A stretch of 64,000 nt of DNA from Myrmaecium sp. VS I D KN 1 (GCA_019775845.1 JADQAV010000044.1:62001-126000), one strand, 5' to 3'; positions 23,223 through 36,292 are shown, numbered from the stretch's first letter. Notes: generated from the letters alone by a model not told the origin. Numbers and translations are program-made.

Positions 23223-24932
23223 CTAACGATATAAGAGGGGGGATGAGAGGGGGGAGTGATGGTGGCGAAGGGAAGGATGGAGGTGGAAGGCGGTATTCTA
23301 GGTCAGTCAAAGAAGCAGAGCGGAAGAAGGGAGAAAACGAGGGATAGAAGCCAAATCGCGGTAATTGGAGCAGATACTGGGGAAATCAAGAATCGCGTCG
23401 TCGGACTGCCGTGGGACGTTACAGCCGAAAGGAAGAACGTGCAAGACACACGCCACAACGGGCGTTGAACGCAGACGGGCTCGCTTATCGGCAAGGCCAG
23501 AGTGGGGCTGGTGTCAGCCACTAGCCGGCTCACTTATAACACTACTCGAGATGAATGCACCATCACCATTCACTTCTTCGGTCTCATTTGCACTCATTTC
23601 GATGGAGCTGGCAATACATAACCTCTGCATGTCCGAGCTCAACGCCGACGAGCAATCATCGCTTTCGGAGGAACCCCCCATGGACTATGCGGGCAGATTT
23701 TGCGATGGCGAGGAGCAGTTTCGACACGACGTTTGTCTACAGTGATTTCACTCACTTATCCGGCCTCGTTTGCGCAGCAGACGGGCATCGGCGCATACTT
23801 GGAACAACCCTTTCCTCATAGCGAGCGCACCTCGCTTGATTTGTGTGATCAAGTCGAACCAACTCTCAAGGGACCATGTAGAATACCAATGACCTATCAT
23901 TCTGTGGGGTGTGACATCCCGCGATGCCACCAAGGAATTGCTCACATATATCCCTGCAACACCCCGAAGCAGCGTCTCGCTCGGGAATGCACCGACGATG
24001 AGAAGCATATGGACCGCGAAGAGCGTAGCAATTGCTCCGCGGCACACACCCCACGTTTACACCTGTAAGGTGGGGACGTGTTCTCGGCGGCGTGAGGAGT
24101 CAAAGTGCATCTGTACTTAGCACGAAAGACCGTGAGACTCTTTCACCCCATGAGGTCTGAGGGCTTCTTTGTTTCACTTTTCTGGATTGTTTTCCGGTTC
24201 TTTTCTGCCTGTGAGAGTAGCGAGCCATGACAAAGTCTTATTTGAAGCAAGACTATGGCCATAGTAATTGGGATAGTCCAAACTGCACGAGCAGGTGTAA
24301 AAGGCAAGACATTGCAATTACCCAAATCAAAAAAGCTAGTAGAGGCTATGAATGTGCAGGTAGATCGGCGCTTCTAGGTTTGGTTAGCGGGACACAGAAA
24401 TGGAAAGAAGTGCAGAGTGAAAGAGAAGAAAATGAAGTCCTTACATATTATGGTGTCGTTCAAATCCCCACTAGAAAGCTTTGCCACTTCGGAAGGATAC
24501 ATCCGAAAGTGATGTGAGGAAGAAGGAAGCACACAAAGACGATATCACACGCGAAAAAGAAGAAAAGAAAGACATGAATGATGAGAAAGACATAGACGGC
24601 AATGAATCAGACATTCCACGGAGCTCGAAATAAGATCCCGTGTCAGCCCGAAGCAGGATAACCTTTTTGGGAATGTACCTCTAAGAATCCGGAACAAGAT
24701 GACCGGCGGTAATGGCGCTACACTGGCCCTTCCTTGGAACAAATACATACGGCAAACCAACCACGTCAACTGGGCTTAGCCGGAGCGACTTATCGAGCAA
24801 GTCGGTCAAAGTTCAGACATAACGATGAAGAAAAAGGAAACAGTACAAAAATCAGGAAGAGATCTGCGAGAACCAGGGAATCGACTAGATGCTCTAATCC
24901 CGGTAAGGGATCCGAAAGGTACTGTAGCTAGG
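23223..24932. other. intergenic, no gene supported
   Basis: HECT promoter and the 3' flank of the gene ending at 24933. Open frames are short and without family features. 24,490-24,600 is purine-rich (GAA-type). Confidence 0.5.
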
Positions 24933-26915
24933 CTAGTTCCCTTTCATCTTTGAGCCGGTATCCAGGGTCAACCCGGCTGATGAAATTAGGCCTGAATATG
25001 GGAAGAGAAGACCAGTGTCTAGAGCGGCTCCGGAAGGAAGGGACGAAGTTGCAGGCACGGGTGCATCAAGCAAAGACGGATAAGCGTCAGAAGACACTTG
25101 TAGAGGCGGATGATGGATACCGTCCGCGGATTGGCCGTACTGGAAGCCGGTGCAACCGATAGGAGGCTTCTGGGAGTCCGCAGGGACATTCCTCGGGGTT
25201 TCTCCGTTTTGGAAGTTATAGCCATAAGGGTTGACAATCTCTGCGTGTTCCATTGAGGGCATAATCTGTCCGGGATATTTAACTTGGTTGGAAGTGCCTC
25301 CGTTGGGTGATGAGATGACGGGAGCTTGCCCGTCAAGAAGACAGCGTTGCTCTAGATCCAGTAGCTGCCGTGAATAGTTAGGGAACTCAACCTCATTGTG
25401 TATAGGTCTGTTTTGCAAAGTTCCATTTAATCCGGTTGATTGACCGCTATTTGGCAGAGTGGGGAATTGCATGATTGAATTGTCCTGCTTGCGATAAGTT
25501 ATAAGATCAGCATCAGTAACTGGAAAGCTGCCTTGCCCAGGCAAATGAACATCGCCATACGAAGTGTGATCAGTCGCTTTGAGCGGTCTCACTGCGGGAT
25601 TTCCGTCATGGTTGGCGATATGAAGGTTAGGTTGCATCTGTTGTGCTTGCGGACCCTGGGCCCAAGGATTTTTGAACCGGATCTGATCTACTGGTCCGCT
25701 TAGATAGCAGTATGCGGCATAGGGCTTTTGATATGCTAGGTGGCCCTTGCTGCTCATGGTTGTAGTTCCGATCTCGGGTCGGTATGACCTAGGGAAGTCA
25801 TGCCTCGAGTGGAGCGCAGGCACTTCGGGCGCCAGTCGAGAAACATCCAGCCGATGTTGTCGTAAGGGACTGATTGTAGGATTCAGAATTCCAACTTCCA
25901 ACTGAAGGTTTCCTGATCGACTGGTATGGACCGAAAGGATGTCAGGCAGCTATTGCTTGCCAGAGAATGATCGGTGAGGTCTGGGGTACGCAACGGCGGA
26001 GCATGGTTGTAGGCAGAGGTGTTGGTACCCATGTCAAAACGGCCACTGCTGGAAATGAGAGTCACGCTTGGCAACTTCGCGGAGCGGCTTACTTCAACGG
26101 CGAAGAGGCTATGATCGGTCTTTCGTCGCGTTTGTGACTGGGGTGGCACTGATGGGTAGATGAGACACTGACAAACAACAGCTTCTGGTGAACTGCAAGA
26201 GGAACGATACCTTGTGCTTGCTTTTTCTGCACTTCGCACACACCCCGAGCTTCCTCATCATATTGGTAACCTTTTGCTCTGCGGAGGATGGCTTTCGCCT
26301 TTTCCTCAGCGGATGCTCTGCCCAATCATCGAGACCGTGTACCATCATCATGCTCTCCTGAGGCACGTTGAACGATGACGATGAATTGCTTGGCTTTTTG
26401 CTGCTGGACGTAGTTGTGGGCCGTGTGGCCTGGGGGTCAGGGGTAGTGCGCGACATGGACTTTATGGGCGGCGGTCCTTGCCGCCGCCTGGCGGCTTGAG
26501 AAGTCAATACAGGTGTGTTTGGAGACGAGACGAGTCGGAAGCTTGGAGGTTTCTTATGTTTTTGCACCTTGATTGGCTGTGCTGCCGACGAGGGCTTGTC
26601 ATTTGTCGATGAAGACCGCTGGTCTTCTGATAGTTGATCAAGTTCTCTGCAGGGCGACAACTCTGTACTTCGCAGACTGGATAAGATTGAGTTTGTGGTG
26701 TACGATGGGTGCTCCGTAGCTGAACTATCGATCTGAAAGAAGGTTTGCGAGGGAGCTCGACTGCTTTTAGAATGTTTGCGGTGTCCTGAAGCTTTGGACG
26801 GTCTGAAGAGCAGATGGTGCACGATTGTGATGATGATTAAGAGATAAGAAACGTGTACAGGAGACAGAAATGCAAGATGGGAGCTAGAGAGCATGTTAAA
26901 GTAAGATGGCGGCAT
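24933..26915 (-). CDS. uncharacterised protein with a CxxC-x6-C half-cluster; exon structure uncertain
   Basis: Exon A (26915 or 26456 down to 26211) is Ser/Lys-rich and ends with VTNMMRKLGVCAKCRKSKHK just before a GTATCG donor. Two acceptors, 26168 (43-nt intron) or 26149 (62-nt intron), each restore a Cys as the next residue. This creates C-x2-C-x6-C, the first half of a Zn2Cys6-type cluster; I see no second half. Downstream, the frame ending DLTDHSL can be joined to the 25901-24933 open frame through a GC-AG intron (25960-25902, branch CTGAC). That frame is Asn/Gln/Pro-rich and disordered (GQSTGLNGTLQNRP and similar) and stops at 24933. Alternatively there are two genes, the second starting at ATG 25757. 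I do not recognise the product. It may be a transcription-related nuclear protein, which is inference from the Cys motif. Confidence 0.4.
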
Positions 26916-27609
26916 GTTAAGAGCAGCTAATGTAGGAAACGACGACCAGAGCGAAAGAGACCGCACAGACCGCACACCCATGTAGGCTGCCCTCGGGCTG
27001 GCGGTCACTATACTGAGTAGTTGGTCACTTGCCCGCATCTTGAAGTAGAAGCCATCGCCTCGAAATCAGCCCGACAGGGGCTGCGAGCTGAAGGGGGCAT
27101 CGGGCAACACCCAGCAAAAGTCCATAATCGTAGTCCAAGGCCGCCGGCACGATTGGCTTGTCTAAAGACATGCCTCGCATAACGTCGGCTATGTGTCAAT
27201 GGCAGGCCATCGATGGAATCGGATGCCAGAAACCTGGATGATCTTGCGAAGGTGAGGCTGCGAACGAGTGAGTGTGAATGACACGGAGTACTCTGGCGCC
27301 CTCGGCCATGAATATCCGGATAGATCGAGCAACTTCCCCACAGTTGACATGACCAGAGTTTATCATTCAGATCACCTTGTGATCTCACTGATGTAAGGTG
27401 GATAGATAAACACCTTACAGCTACGCAACCGATGTTGACTCGATGATGTGTGGCTGTGCGCCAGGTGCGGTGCGCCGCCCGCTGTGGCTGAACATGCCAA
27501 TGCCGATCCAGGAAGCGCCCGGACCGCCGCGTCCTTGACCGGCAACACCTGTCCAGAATCCCCCAAACGCTGCGATCAACACCACGACCACGAGGCCAAC
27601 CGTGTAGCC
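26916..27609. other. divergent promoter region before ERV25
   Basis: The 694 bp between the start of the minus-strand Cys-motif gene and ERV25. Short frames only. Confidence 0.55.
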
Positions 27610-28393
27610 ATGGAGTTCCCCATTCGAATGCTGGGCTGGCTGCTGCTGCTAGTCACCATCCCCTTCGCCTCGGCCCTCAAGTTCGACATCCAGGCCCATC
27701 CAGGACACGAGTCTTCCAAGTATGAGCGTTGCATACGGAACTTCGTCGCGAGGGAGCAGTTGGTCGTTGTGACTGCCATCGTCGACGGTCACAGGGGAGA
27801 TGGGCAGACCCTGAACATGCACGTTAGTGCCACCAAGCGTTCGAGTGGCAGCATGGCCTGAAAACAGCTGGACTGACCTTCGCCCAAACAACAGATCCGG
27901 GATGCACTGGGCAACGACTACGGCAGGCCCAAGGACGTCGTTGGCGAAAACCGATATGCATTCACCTCCCACGTCGACTCGGCGTTCGACGTTTGCTTCG
28001 AGAACATCCTTACCGCAAGTACGTAGTTTGGCTAGGAAGTAGTAAAACACCGAGGCCTAACCGTTCGCAGCACACGCCGTCATGAACCCGAAACGTCACA
28101 TCGAGCTCGACATTGACATTGGTGCCGATGCAAAGGACTGGTCAGCTATCCAAGCCGGCGAGAAACTCAAGCCGGTTGAGGCGGAGCTGCGCCGCATTGA
28201 GGAAGTCGTGAGTGAGATTGTGTCGGAGATGGAGTACCTCCGCGCGCGCGAGCAGAAGCTCCGCGATACCAACGAGAGCACAAACGAGAGAGTGAAGTGG
28301 TTCGCCATCGGTACCATGGGCATGCTGGTCGGACTGGGGGCCTGGCAGGTGGTTTACCTCAGGGCCTACTTCAGGTCGAAGCATCTCATTTAG
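27610..28393 (+). CDS. ERV25: p24-family cargo receptor Erv25 (TMED10-like)
   Basis: Erv25 is a p24-delta subunit of the COPII/COPI vesicle cargo receptor cycling between ER and Golgi. Exons 27610-27822, 27895-28018 and 28071-28393 give 219 residues. Introns are 72 and 52 nt, with branch sequences GACTGACC and GCCTAACC. Residues 1-22 form a signal peptide ([16 protein letters not shown] core). The GOLD domain holds the Cys pair (ERCIRNF and DVCFEN) expected to form a disulfide. A coiled coil ([20 protein letters not shown]) leads into the conserved [15 protein letters not shown] block. Then come a transmembrane helix ([18 protein letters not shown]) and the cytosolic tail YFRSKHLI, close to the yeast ...KTKHII ending. 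Length matches yeast Erv25 (211). Confidence 0.96.
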
Positions 28394-29047
28394 ACGGTGG
28401 GCATTGCGGATCCGTTTTCTTATGCTGTAATCGGTTGTTATAAAAAGGGTCGTGGATTTCCGTTTTCCTTCGTGGTAAAATGTCGAACGATCTACCAAGG
28501 GTAACCAGGGGGGCTGCATAGCCAGTTGGTGCCTGTATGAAGGCTCACGATAGCCGGGCAAGCTGCACGGCATGTGCTCCATTTGTCCTGCATTGTTGCA
28601 ATTCGCACTTTCTTTATTGGTTCGTTGTAGCAAAGTTAAGGCGTTGTGAGCCATGTCCGTACTTGTCCGATGTTTCATTCTTAGTCACGCATGCATTTTG
28701 CTCCGTCATGCTTCTCGTTCTTCTCATTTCGCTGCCTCCCATCGTCCTATCACCGTTCTGACTCTCCCACTTTACTCTCCGACTACCTATTATTCCAACT
28801 GCACGCCTCTTGGCCTCCCTTTGACCCTACACAAATTGGTACGTGTCGTTGCCGTGGTTAGAGTTTCGCGAATGCCTGCCGTACTCCGTACACTCCAAGC
28901 AGCTAAAGCCACGTCCACCAACACTAAAGCTTCCAACGCCTACCTACTACCGAACCCCTTGCGGGCTTGCTAATACCAAGGCACAGAAGTTGGGATTCTT
29001 CGTCTCTGCAGTCTTGGGAACTTCGCTCTTTCATCAACTCTACGAGT
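28394..29047. other. intergenic, ERV25 3' side
   Basis: Downstream region of ERV25 and promoter of the next plus-strand gene, pyrimidine-rich from about 28,600. No gene seen. Confidence 0.6.
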
Positions 29048-30349
29048 ATGAACGTCCAGCAGATTCATGGAATGCACCCGTTACCGTCGCCGGAAGATGA
29101 GCAGACCATGGAGCGGGAGTCTTCGGACATCACTACGTATGTGTTTTCGAGCTGAACATCCCTCCTCTCTCCGTGAAAGCTGACAGCCAGCAGAGCCCCA
29201 GCCATCGTCGACCCTAAAGACGACCGCTTTGCGCAACGTCTTCGCGAAGCCTATATGCGGACCAAGGCAATCAACGCCGTAGCTGCAACAAACCGAGCAA
29301 CTGAAGTCACTACCACTACTAACGCCTACGTCGTGCAGGCTCCGCTGAACATCGCGGAAGCCGTCCTTCCACCGAAGTGCTTCCACGATGTCTGTCACCA
29401 TCTCGCTCTGTATGTGATCGCTTGTCGCGACAACGATGCTGTCCTTCGTAACCACATCATGGACGGTGTCCGGAAGTACTTCCGCGACAATGACCTCACC
29501 GCTGGACCCTACCGCCTTGACTATTTCTACAAGAACACGCGCAGTCTTTTGCCACCCAAGGACAACTGCAAGAAGGCGATCAATGCGTACATCAACCAAG
29601 CCGATAAGTCGACCACTGCTGCTGAAGATGCCGATTTGGGTCGCGAGCGTTCATGCAAAATGCGCGAGTTCCTCGTCGCGACCGCGGTCTGGCGCTATCT
29701 CACCGTGAAGGACGCTCAGGACAAGGGAGCCGGTGTTTTCACGTTGGGATTCAGGCCGACTTTCCAAATTGCCGCGGGTTCAGACTCCGAAGTGCCCAAG
29801 AGCGACTCCAAGGATAACAGTAACCTGAACTGCGAGAATAACCTCAAGGACGATGCCATATCCGTGCCTATCTTCATCGACCAGACAAGTTTCCTCACTC
29901 TGAGTCCTGAAATCCGCCCTCTCTCCGGTGGTTCGCCGACCAAGGACGTACCAACGGACGACGCCGCCTTCCTCAGGCTGACGCCTTACTCTCCCGCCGT
30001 GTCGGACAATGGGAGCGCAAGCGTCTCCCCCACCAGCCGCAACTTCTCCCGGCCTCCGTCCATCTACAGTGAAAGCGCCGCGGACTATTCTGTCACGAGC
30101 TGCTCGGCCACCGCCGACGATGATCTCGATGATGGCGCGGGAAAGGACATGTCGCAGGCGGAGCTCATCGCCGAGCTGGAGGCGAAATTGAACCTGTCGG
30201 AAGCGATGAAGGCGGTGCTGAGCAAGTCGGAGCCCATGGTCCGGGACTTCGTCGAGGCGTTGAAGCGGTTGGAGAAGACGCGTCAGGATCCGCGGATGGA
30301 GCCTGATGAGGTGTGGCATGTGACCCGGTCTGGCGAGGGAACTGCGTAG
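29048..30349 (+). CDS. uncharacterised 414-residue protein
   Basis: Exons 29048-29136 and 29194-30349 (a NAGNAG acceptor allows 29191 as well), giving 414 or 415 residues. The first exon ends SSDITT, and the second opens APAIVDPKDDRFAQRLREAY. Residues about 75-200 look like a folded helical domain (KCFHDVCHHLALYVIACRD, NHIMDGVRKYFRDND, AGPYRLDYFYKNTRSLLP, REFLVATAVWRYL). The middle is Ser/Pro-rich and disordered. The C-terminus has a helical, possibly coiled-coil stretch (SQAELIAELEAKLNLSEAMK). There is no signal peptide or membrane segment, and I do not recognise a family. The helical domain looks lineage-restricted, which is a guess. Confidence 0.7.
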
Positions 30350-31081
30350 CGTTGGGAGGTCGGAAATGCCGTTGAGATCAAACACCTCCTCATCGTGATT
30401 TCTTTTTCTTCTCTTCGCATGAGCACGTGCTGAATACCGCACGGCTGCAGAGCCCGACGATTGAGAAGAGGTGCTTTGTGCTGAAAGACCCCTCAGTGCA
30501 CATTAGAGCGGTGATATCCCTCCTACCATCGTTGATTCTCCGCAAGAGAAGAGGCCTTATCTAACTGAATTGCAGAAGAAAGCATGTGCCGGCACAAGGA
30601 CAGAGCAGGGAAATGGTGAAAGCTGATAGCTACGAGAGAACATCAGATGCCATGCTTTCGCCATTAAAAACACGTTAGGAGAACTACTTTCTTCCATATA
30701 TTCGTTTCTTTCTTCACTTTGCGTGCGATATGATGAGACGGGACCCATACGTTGGCCGCCCCGGACTCGAGCTATGACGAAAGTAGGAATGCAGAAGTGA
30801 TGCGGAAGATCCAGAGGCAAATGAGGTCCTTGGGACTATTCAGGATCTAGATGGTATCGTCTAGAAAAAGACCAGGAAAACCTGCCTTGAAATAAGCCCT
30901 ATGTATGATTCAGTCCCACCCACTACACAGTCATGCCATATATCCATCCCCAATCGCACTCAAAGGTCCAGAAGAAAAGAAATGTTCCCATTGGTATTCT
31001 CCCTAGCCCGATCCCAAAGTAAAGAGAAAATTTTGCGGTCATAAACCTAACCGCCTATAACAACCGGCTTTCCATTCCAGC
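30350..31081. other. intergenic between convergent genes
   Basis: 3' flanks of the 414-residue gene and of the remodeller gene. No supported feature. Confidence 0.6.
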
Positions 31082-34000
31082 TCATCCCCGATTCCCAAGA
31101 TAGCCCAACAACGCACTCGCCACCGCTCCGTCCGGATCACTTGCACCATCCAGATTAATCGGTTCGGTGGCGGACCCGCTCGGTTGGCCTGGCTGGAACC
31201 CGCCCTGTAGCGCTCCCATTGCCTGTCTCATCCCAGCCTGCGCCAGTGCCTGCGCCCCCTGCATCCCGGCCGCCATGCTCATCCCGACACCTGCCGATCC
31301 ACTACCTCCGCCATACATGCCTCCCGCGTTCGGCTGCTGAGCGAACCCAGATGGCATGCCGTTGGTGCCTGGCATAGGCGCGACCATAGTCCCCATCGCC
31401 ATCATCTGCTGCTTCTCCCGCGCCTTCTTCTTCGCCTGCACCAGGTGGCCCTTCACACCCCGCAGGTACTTCTTCGCCGCCTCCACCAGGTAGCCCTGCT
31501 CCGGGGAGGACTTGAGCGCCTCCAGCATCTCACGCACCTGAGTCTCGGAGCCGATGTGTGGGCATACGCGGCCGTGGCCGTAGTGCGCGAGCCCGCAGAG
31601 CCCGCAGTGCTCGACGCCCGCAAGCTTGAGCGGACATGCCCCGATGGGATGAGGGGTGGAGCACGCCGGGCAGGTTCGCGAAACCATATGAGGTGGTAGG
31701 CGCATGAGCGAGTCGGCTGGGATATGGGGTACGCGGACCCGCTGGAAAGGCGATGCGTTTGACGCGCGCTGGCTAGAGCCAAGGATGCCACCCGTGGGGG
31801 CGGCTGAGGATTTGGCTGGTTGATCCAGGATACCTGGGGCTTCAGGTTCAGCGGTGGCCATCTCTTTATCGCTTTCGTCCTCTCCATCGCTCGGTTCAGC
31901 CTGGAAGTCAGTATCGGAATCCTCGGTGTCCTTCCTGCGGCGGCGGGAGGACTTCGCGGGGGAGGCCGCGTCGTCATTGCCGGTGACCTCGGCCATGACA
32001 GCACGCTCTCCCGCTCCGGCGTAGTCGACTACCTGTGAAAGTGTTGGTGAGTTGTTGCGAAAGTATTGGTCGTATGATCTTACCATGCGGGCGCGCTTGC
32101 CGCGGCCGAGCATCTGCTGGCGAGCGGCGGCTTCAGCAGCAGCGGCACGTTCACGCTCCTTAAGGATCTTCTCCCAGGCATCCGGGTCTGGCGCTTCCTC
32201 CTCCTCAGGCAGGTCCAAATTGCCTTCGAGCGCGCCTTGATCGTTCGCCCACACCCGGGCAAAGCTGAATTGTGATTCTGCAGAGTTGTCGGTGCCGGCT
32301 TCGGTGTTTTCGATTTGGCTGCGGTCAAGGAGTTTCTCTATAGAGGCATTATCATACTTTATGTCATGGTCGTCATCATCGTCAAACAACTCCTTAGCAC
32401 CGTGTTTGAGGACCGACTCCAGATCCTTCTCTTCCAGGTCCTCGTTGTCAAGTTGTTCCACGACGACGTGATCGAGAGCCATCTTTTTCCGACCGATCTG
32501 GACGATCTTTTCTTCGGCACTTGCACGGGTCATCAACTGAAAGCACAACACCTTCTTCTTCTGGCCTATACGATGCGCTCGAGAAAGTGCCTGGATATCC
32601 TGATGGGGGTTGAAGTCAGGATCTAGGATGATGACCGTGTCGGCCGTGGCAAGGTTGATCCCAACACCACCGGCACGGGTTGACAATAGAAACGCAAAGA
32701 GCGGAGAGTTTGGCGCGTTGAACTCATCGATGCGCTTCTGCTTCTCCAGCGAACTCATGCTACCATCAAGACGTTGGTAGCGCATAGCCATTCCCTCCAA
32801 GAAATCCTCACAGATATCTAACATATCCAGGAACTGACTGAACAAGAGCACACGGTGACCCCGCTCTTGCAGTTTTGGCAGCAAGAGTTCCAATAGCTGC
32901 AGTTTTGCGGATGCCTCGACAAGATTCCGATGCGAGATGGCCGCAACATCTGTCCGTTCTTCAATTTCCTTGCTGTAGACGAAAGGGTGACACAAGCATT
33001 TCCGCAACTGCATCAGAATGTTGTTCAAGCTGCCCTTCTCGGATGGCTTGAGGGACTTGTTTTGGGAGAACAGAGAACGGAGCAGATCCGGATTCTTTGA
33101 GAGAATGGACTTGTAGAGCTTCTTTTGCAAGACGCTCATCGAGATGGGCAAGATAATCTGGGCCATGGGTGGTAGGAAGGTCAGGACCTGGGCCTTCGTA
33201 CGACGCAAAATATACGGCCGAATCAGATCGTGAAGGCGGGAGATGTTTTCCGACGTCATCTCAGCGTACTCCTGCTCCAATGCTTCTGCGTCAAGCTCGT
33301 CATCCAAGAACTGAAGTAGGTTGAAAAGCTCGCGGGCATTGTTCTGCAGCGGTGTTCCGGTCAGCAAAACCTTGAAAGGGATCTTAAAGGAGTTTAAGGC
33401 GCTGTAGAGTATGCTCTTGTCACTCTTCAGCCTCTGCCCTTCATCGACGATGAGGCCCTGCCAAGGGACACTCTTGAAGAATTTCCTACAGCTCTCGTCG
33501 GCAGCAGCATCGTAGGACGTCACAACAACGTGGCAACGGAGGTCTTTGCTGCCACCCGGAAACATTTCATATTTGTAGGCCATGTCCCGAGCCACGGTCG
33601 ATCCAAAATGTGTGACGACCCTCAACGAGGGCGCCCATTGCTTGATTTCGCGTCGCCAGTTGGCGCAGGTCGAATTTGGAACGACAACCAAGAATGGGAA
33701 GCAGTTGTGGTCGTGAACCAAAGCCGTTAGGAAGGAGATGACTTGGATTGTCTTTCCAAGGCCCATCTCGTCCGCGAGGATGCCGTTCTTCTTGGAAAAC
33801 CAGCGGTAGTACAGCCAGTTCAGACCATCCATTTGGTACTTCATCAGCTCGCCGCCGACCAGTTGTTCAGGCTGCTTGGTCTTTTCGAGCTTGGTGAAGG
33901 GCTGAGCTCGAACCTTCTCCAGACGTGCTCGCAGCGGACCCCCTTTGGGTGTGTGAGTATACCTACCCAGCACCCAGTCATTGTAAGCGGTTACGAAGTC

Positions 34001-36292
34001 GGTCCAGCGTTCCCCATCCTCAGGCGTCGGGACCTTCTCCCAAACCGCCTCTTCATAACCCAAGCCTTTATACTTGATCAGTGCCTCATCGACCTCCTTG
34101 ATACGCGCTTTGTCGATCTCTTCCGTCCGGATGTCGACGATGCTAGTATATTTGACGTCCAGAACGATATCGATCCGCAGATATTCTTCTGGAATAGCAT
34201 CCTCTGTCCGCATTTTTGGACCCTCTTCCCTCTTATTAAACGCTTTGCGCATAGCATGCGCGGTAACACCCCATACCCATGCCCCTGGCATCCACTGCGC
34301 TCGGAAGTATGACTGATTCTCCCACTTGATGAGGTACTGCTTGTCATCCTCATCCATCATCTCACATGTAAACGAGGGACTATAGGCGTCGATATCCGTG
34401 GGACGCCAGGCAATGATGCCAGACACCTTCTTCGCTTTATGGCAGTCAGTGCAGAACCAATCCTTGGAATACTCGAGGAAGCGCTCCTGTGCCGCCTCTT
34501 CATCCTCGCGCTCGATATCCATATGATGCGTAGATAGCGGAGGAAGGTGATGGAAGTGAAAGCCACGCCAGCATTTGGTACAACGGAACAGGATATTGTT
34601 GACGTTGTTGATTAGACGGGGATTGACGAATGAAATAGGATCATCACCGTCGTTGTCCTCGCGATCTTTCTGTTCTTGCGCAGCAGATTTCCGCTCGCGA
34701 AATGGAACACAGGCCAAGTTTGTTTCACGACATACTTGGCATATTGCCATGTTGGGTGCAGTAGACTCTTTCCGCTGCGCGGCGTTTACGCATCGTCGGC
34801 ATTGGAGCACGAAGTCCTCTTGCTCAATCTTGGTGACAAGGTGCTCTCTGGTAGTGCGCTGACCTATACAATGCTTGTGATATGCGAGTATACAGCCCTG
34901 GCAGTAGATCAGAGGTCCTATGGTCGCCGAGTACCCGCATGTCTCGCACACTTGTATATGTCGTTGACGGAATTCGTCAGTCCGAGGCAGTTCCTTGAAT
35001 ACTTCACGAGCACCGACTGCCTTAGGTGCTGCTTTCGGGGCGTCAGTGTCCGACCGGTATATGTCATCAACCTCCCTTTCCTGCATATTTCGCTGATGAC
35101 GGTTGGATCTGTCAGAGCGTCTGGTTCCTGCATGCGCGATTAGATTCGACTGCAAGGCGCTACCATGACGCTTGCGCTTCCGCGATTTTGGCAAAACGTC
35201 AGATTCCAGGATGGTGAGGCCGTCATCGCTCCCGGACTCGTCCTCGTTGCTGGTTTCATTAGAGTCATGAGATCTCGCCATACCGCGCAAGCGACCGGAC
35301 TGCCGCGTCGCTGGTCCCGTACGCCCAATACGGGCGCTCTTGCTGGTGTTATTGCGCGTAGTCCGCCTTGAGCTACGCCGTGGTTGATCTTCCTCTTCTA
35401 CCTCAAAATCGTCATCTAAGCTGGGCTCTGAGAATCGCACGCTCCTTGATCTGGTAGTATTTCTGCTCGCACGCGCACCTGCTCGGCGGGATGGCCGGGA
35501 GTCGAAGGGATCGCCTCCCTCGTCTGATGAGAGGTCGATATTCGTGATGTCAACAAACCCGGGCTGGCGGTTAGACGTCCGTCTTGAAGATGCGCGCGGC
35601 TGGACCAGCATATCTGAATCTTCAGATTGTAGCTCATCTCCACTTGGTTCAGGGCTTTGGTCGTCGAACTTTTCAAATGCAGAAGGACCATTCTCCAGAT
35701 CAAATAGCTCATCCATTCCCACCTTGTGATTCGACATATCAGCATCTATGATGCAAGCAGATGGGATTAAAAGTGCTTCGCCCTGGAAAGAAAGATGGTA
35801 AAGAAGACTAAACGGAAGTACGAAAAGCGAGGAAAGAAGGAAATCCGGGACAGCCATGCTGAGTCACCCTTCACCACGATATCGTCGCAGGTAAAAGCGA
35901 GATATTGAAGGAGCGGTCAAGACCGCCAGAAAATATGTTCCACAACGTAAAAAGAGCGCACTCACTATTTCGGTATGATTGTCCCCAAACCGCACCTCGA
36001 ATCGCACGTCCTCCGAGCCATGCCTGATCTCCCTGAGTATTTTGCTGACGACATGGGCGCCTTCAAGTTCCTCATAGCCTTCTTTGTCTGTGATCGGCGG
36101 AACCTCCACGGAAGTCAGTCTCCTTACTGTGACGTCGGCCTCCATATCGTCGTCATCTTGCGTTGGGGTGGACTCCTTGTCGGAGAATATAAAGTCGGGG
36201 CCGTCGGAGCCTTCAGAGCCATTGTCGGATACCGGAACGGATTCGACAGATGCGTCGGGGCTAGCTCTGCTCTGCCTACGGCCTCTGGGCAT
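31082..36292 (-). CDS. PHD-chromodomain-SNF2 chromatin remodeller (Mit1/Mi-2-like)
   Basis: An ATP-dependent nucleosome remodeller of the CHD/Mi-2 class. The closest named relative I can think of is fission yeast Mit1 of the SHREC silencing complex. Exons 36292-35966, 35722-32084 and 32032-31082 give 1638 residues; the 243-nt first intron joins FGDNHTEI to VGMDELFDLENG. In order: a chromo-like N-terminal strand; a PHD finger (CETCGYSATIG ... CQGCILAYHKHC, then CRRC); a second Cys/His pair set (CQVC, CTKCWRGFHFHH, CTDC); chromodomain-like pieces (YLIKWENQSYFRAQW, LIKYKGLGYEEAVWE). The SNF2 ATPase has DEMGLGKT near residue 757 and DEGQ near 867. The helicase C domain ends with STRAGGVGINLATAD and AHRIGQ. 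A late CPAC...CGLC cluster precedes a Gly/Met/Ala-rich tail. The Walker B motif is DEGQ rather than DEAH. The Mit1 orthology is likely, not proven. Confidence 0.85.
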
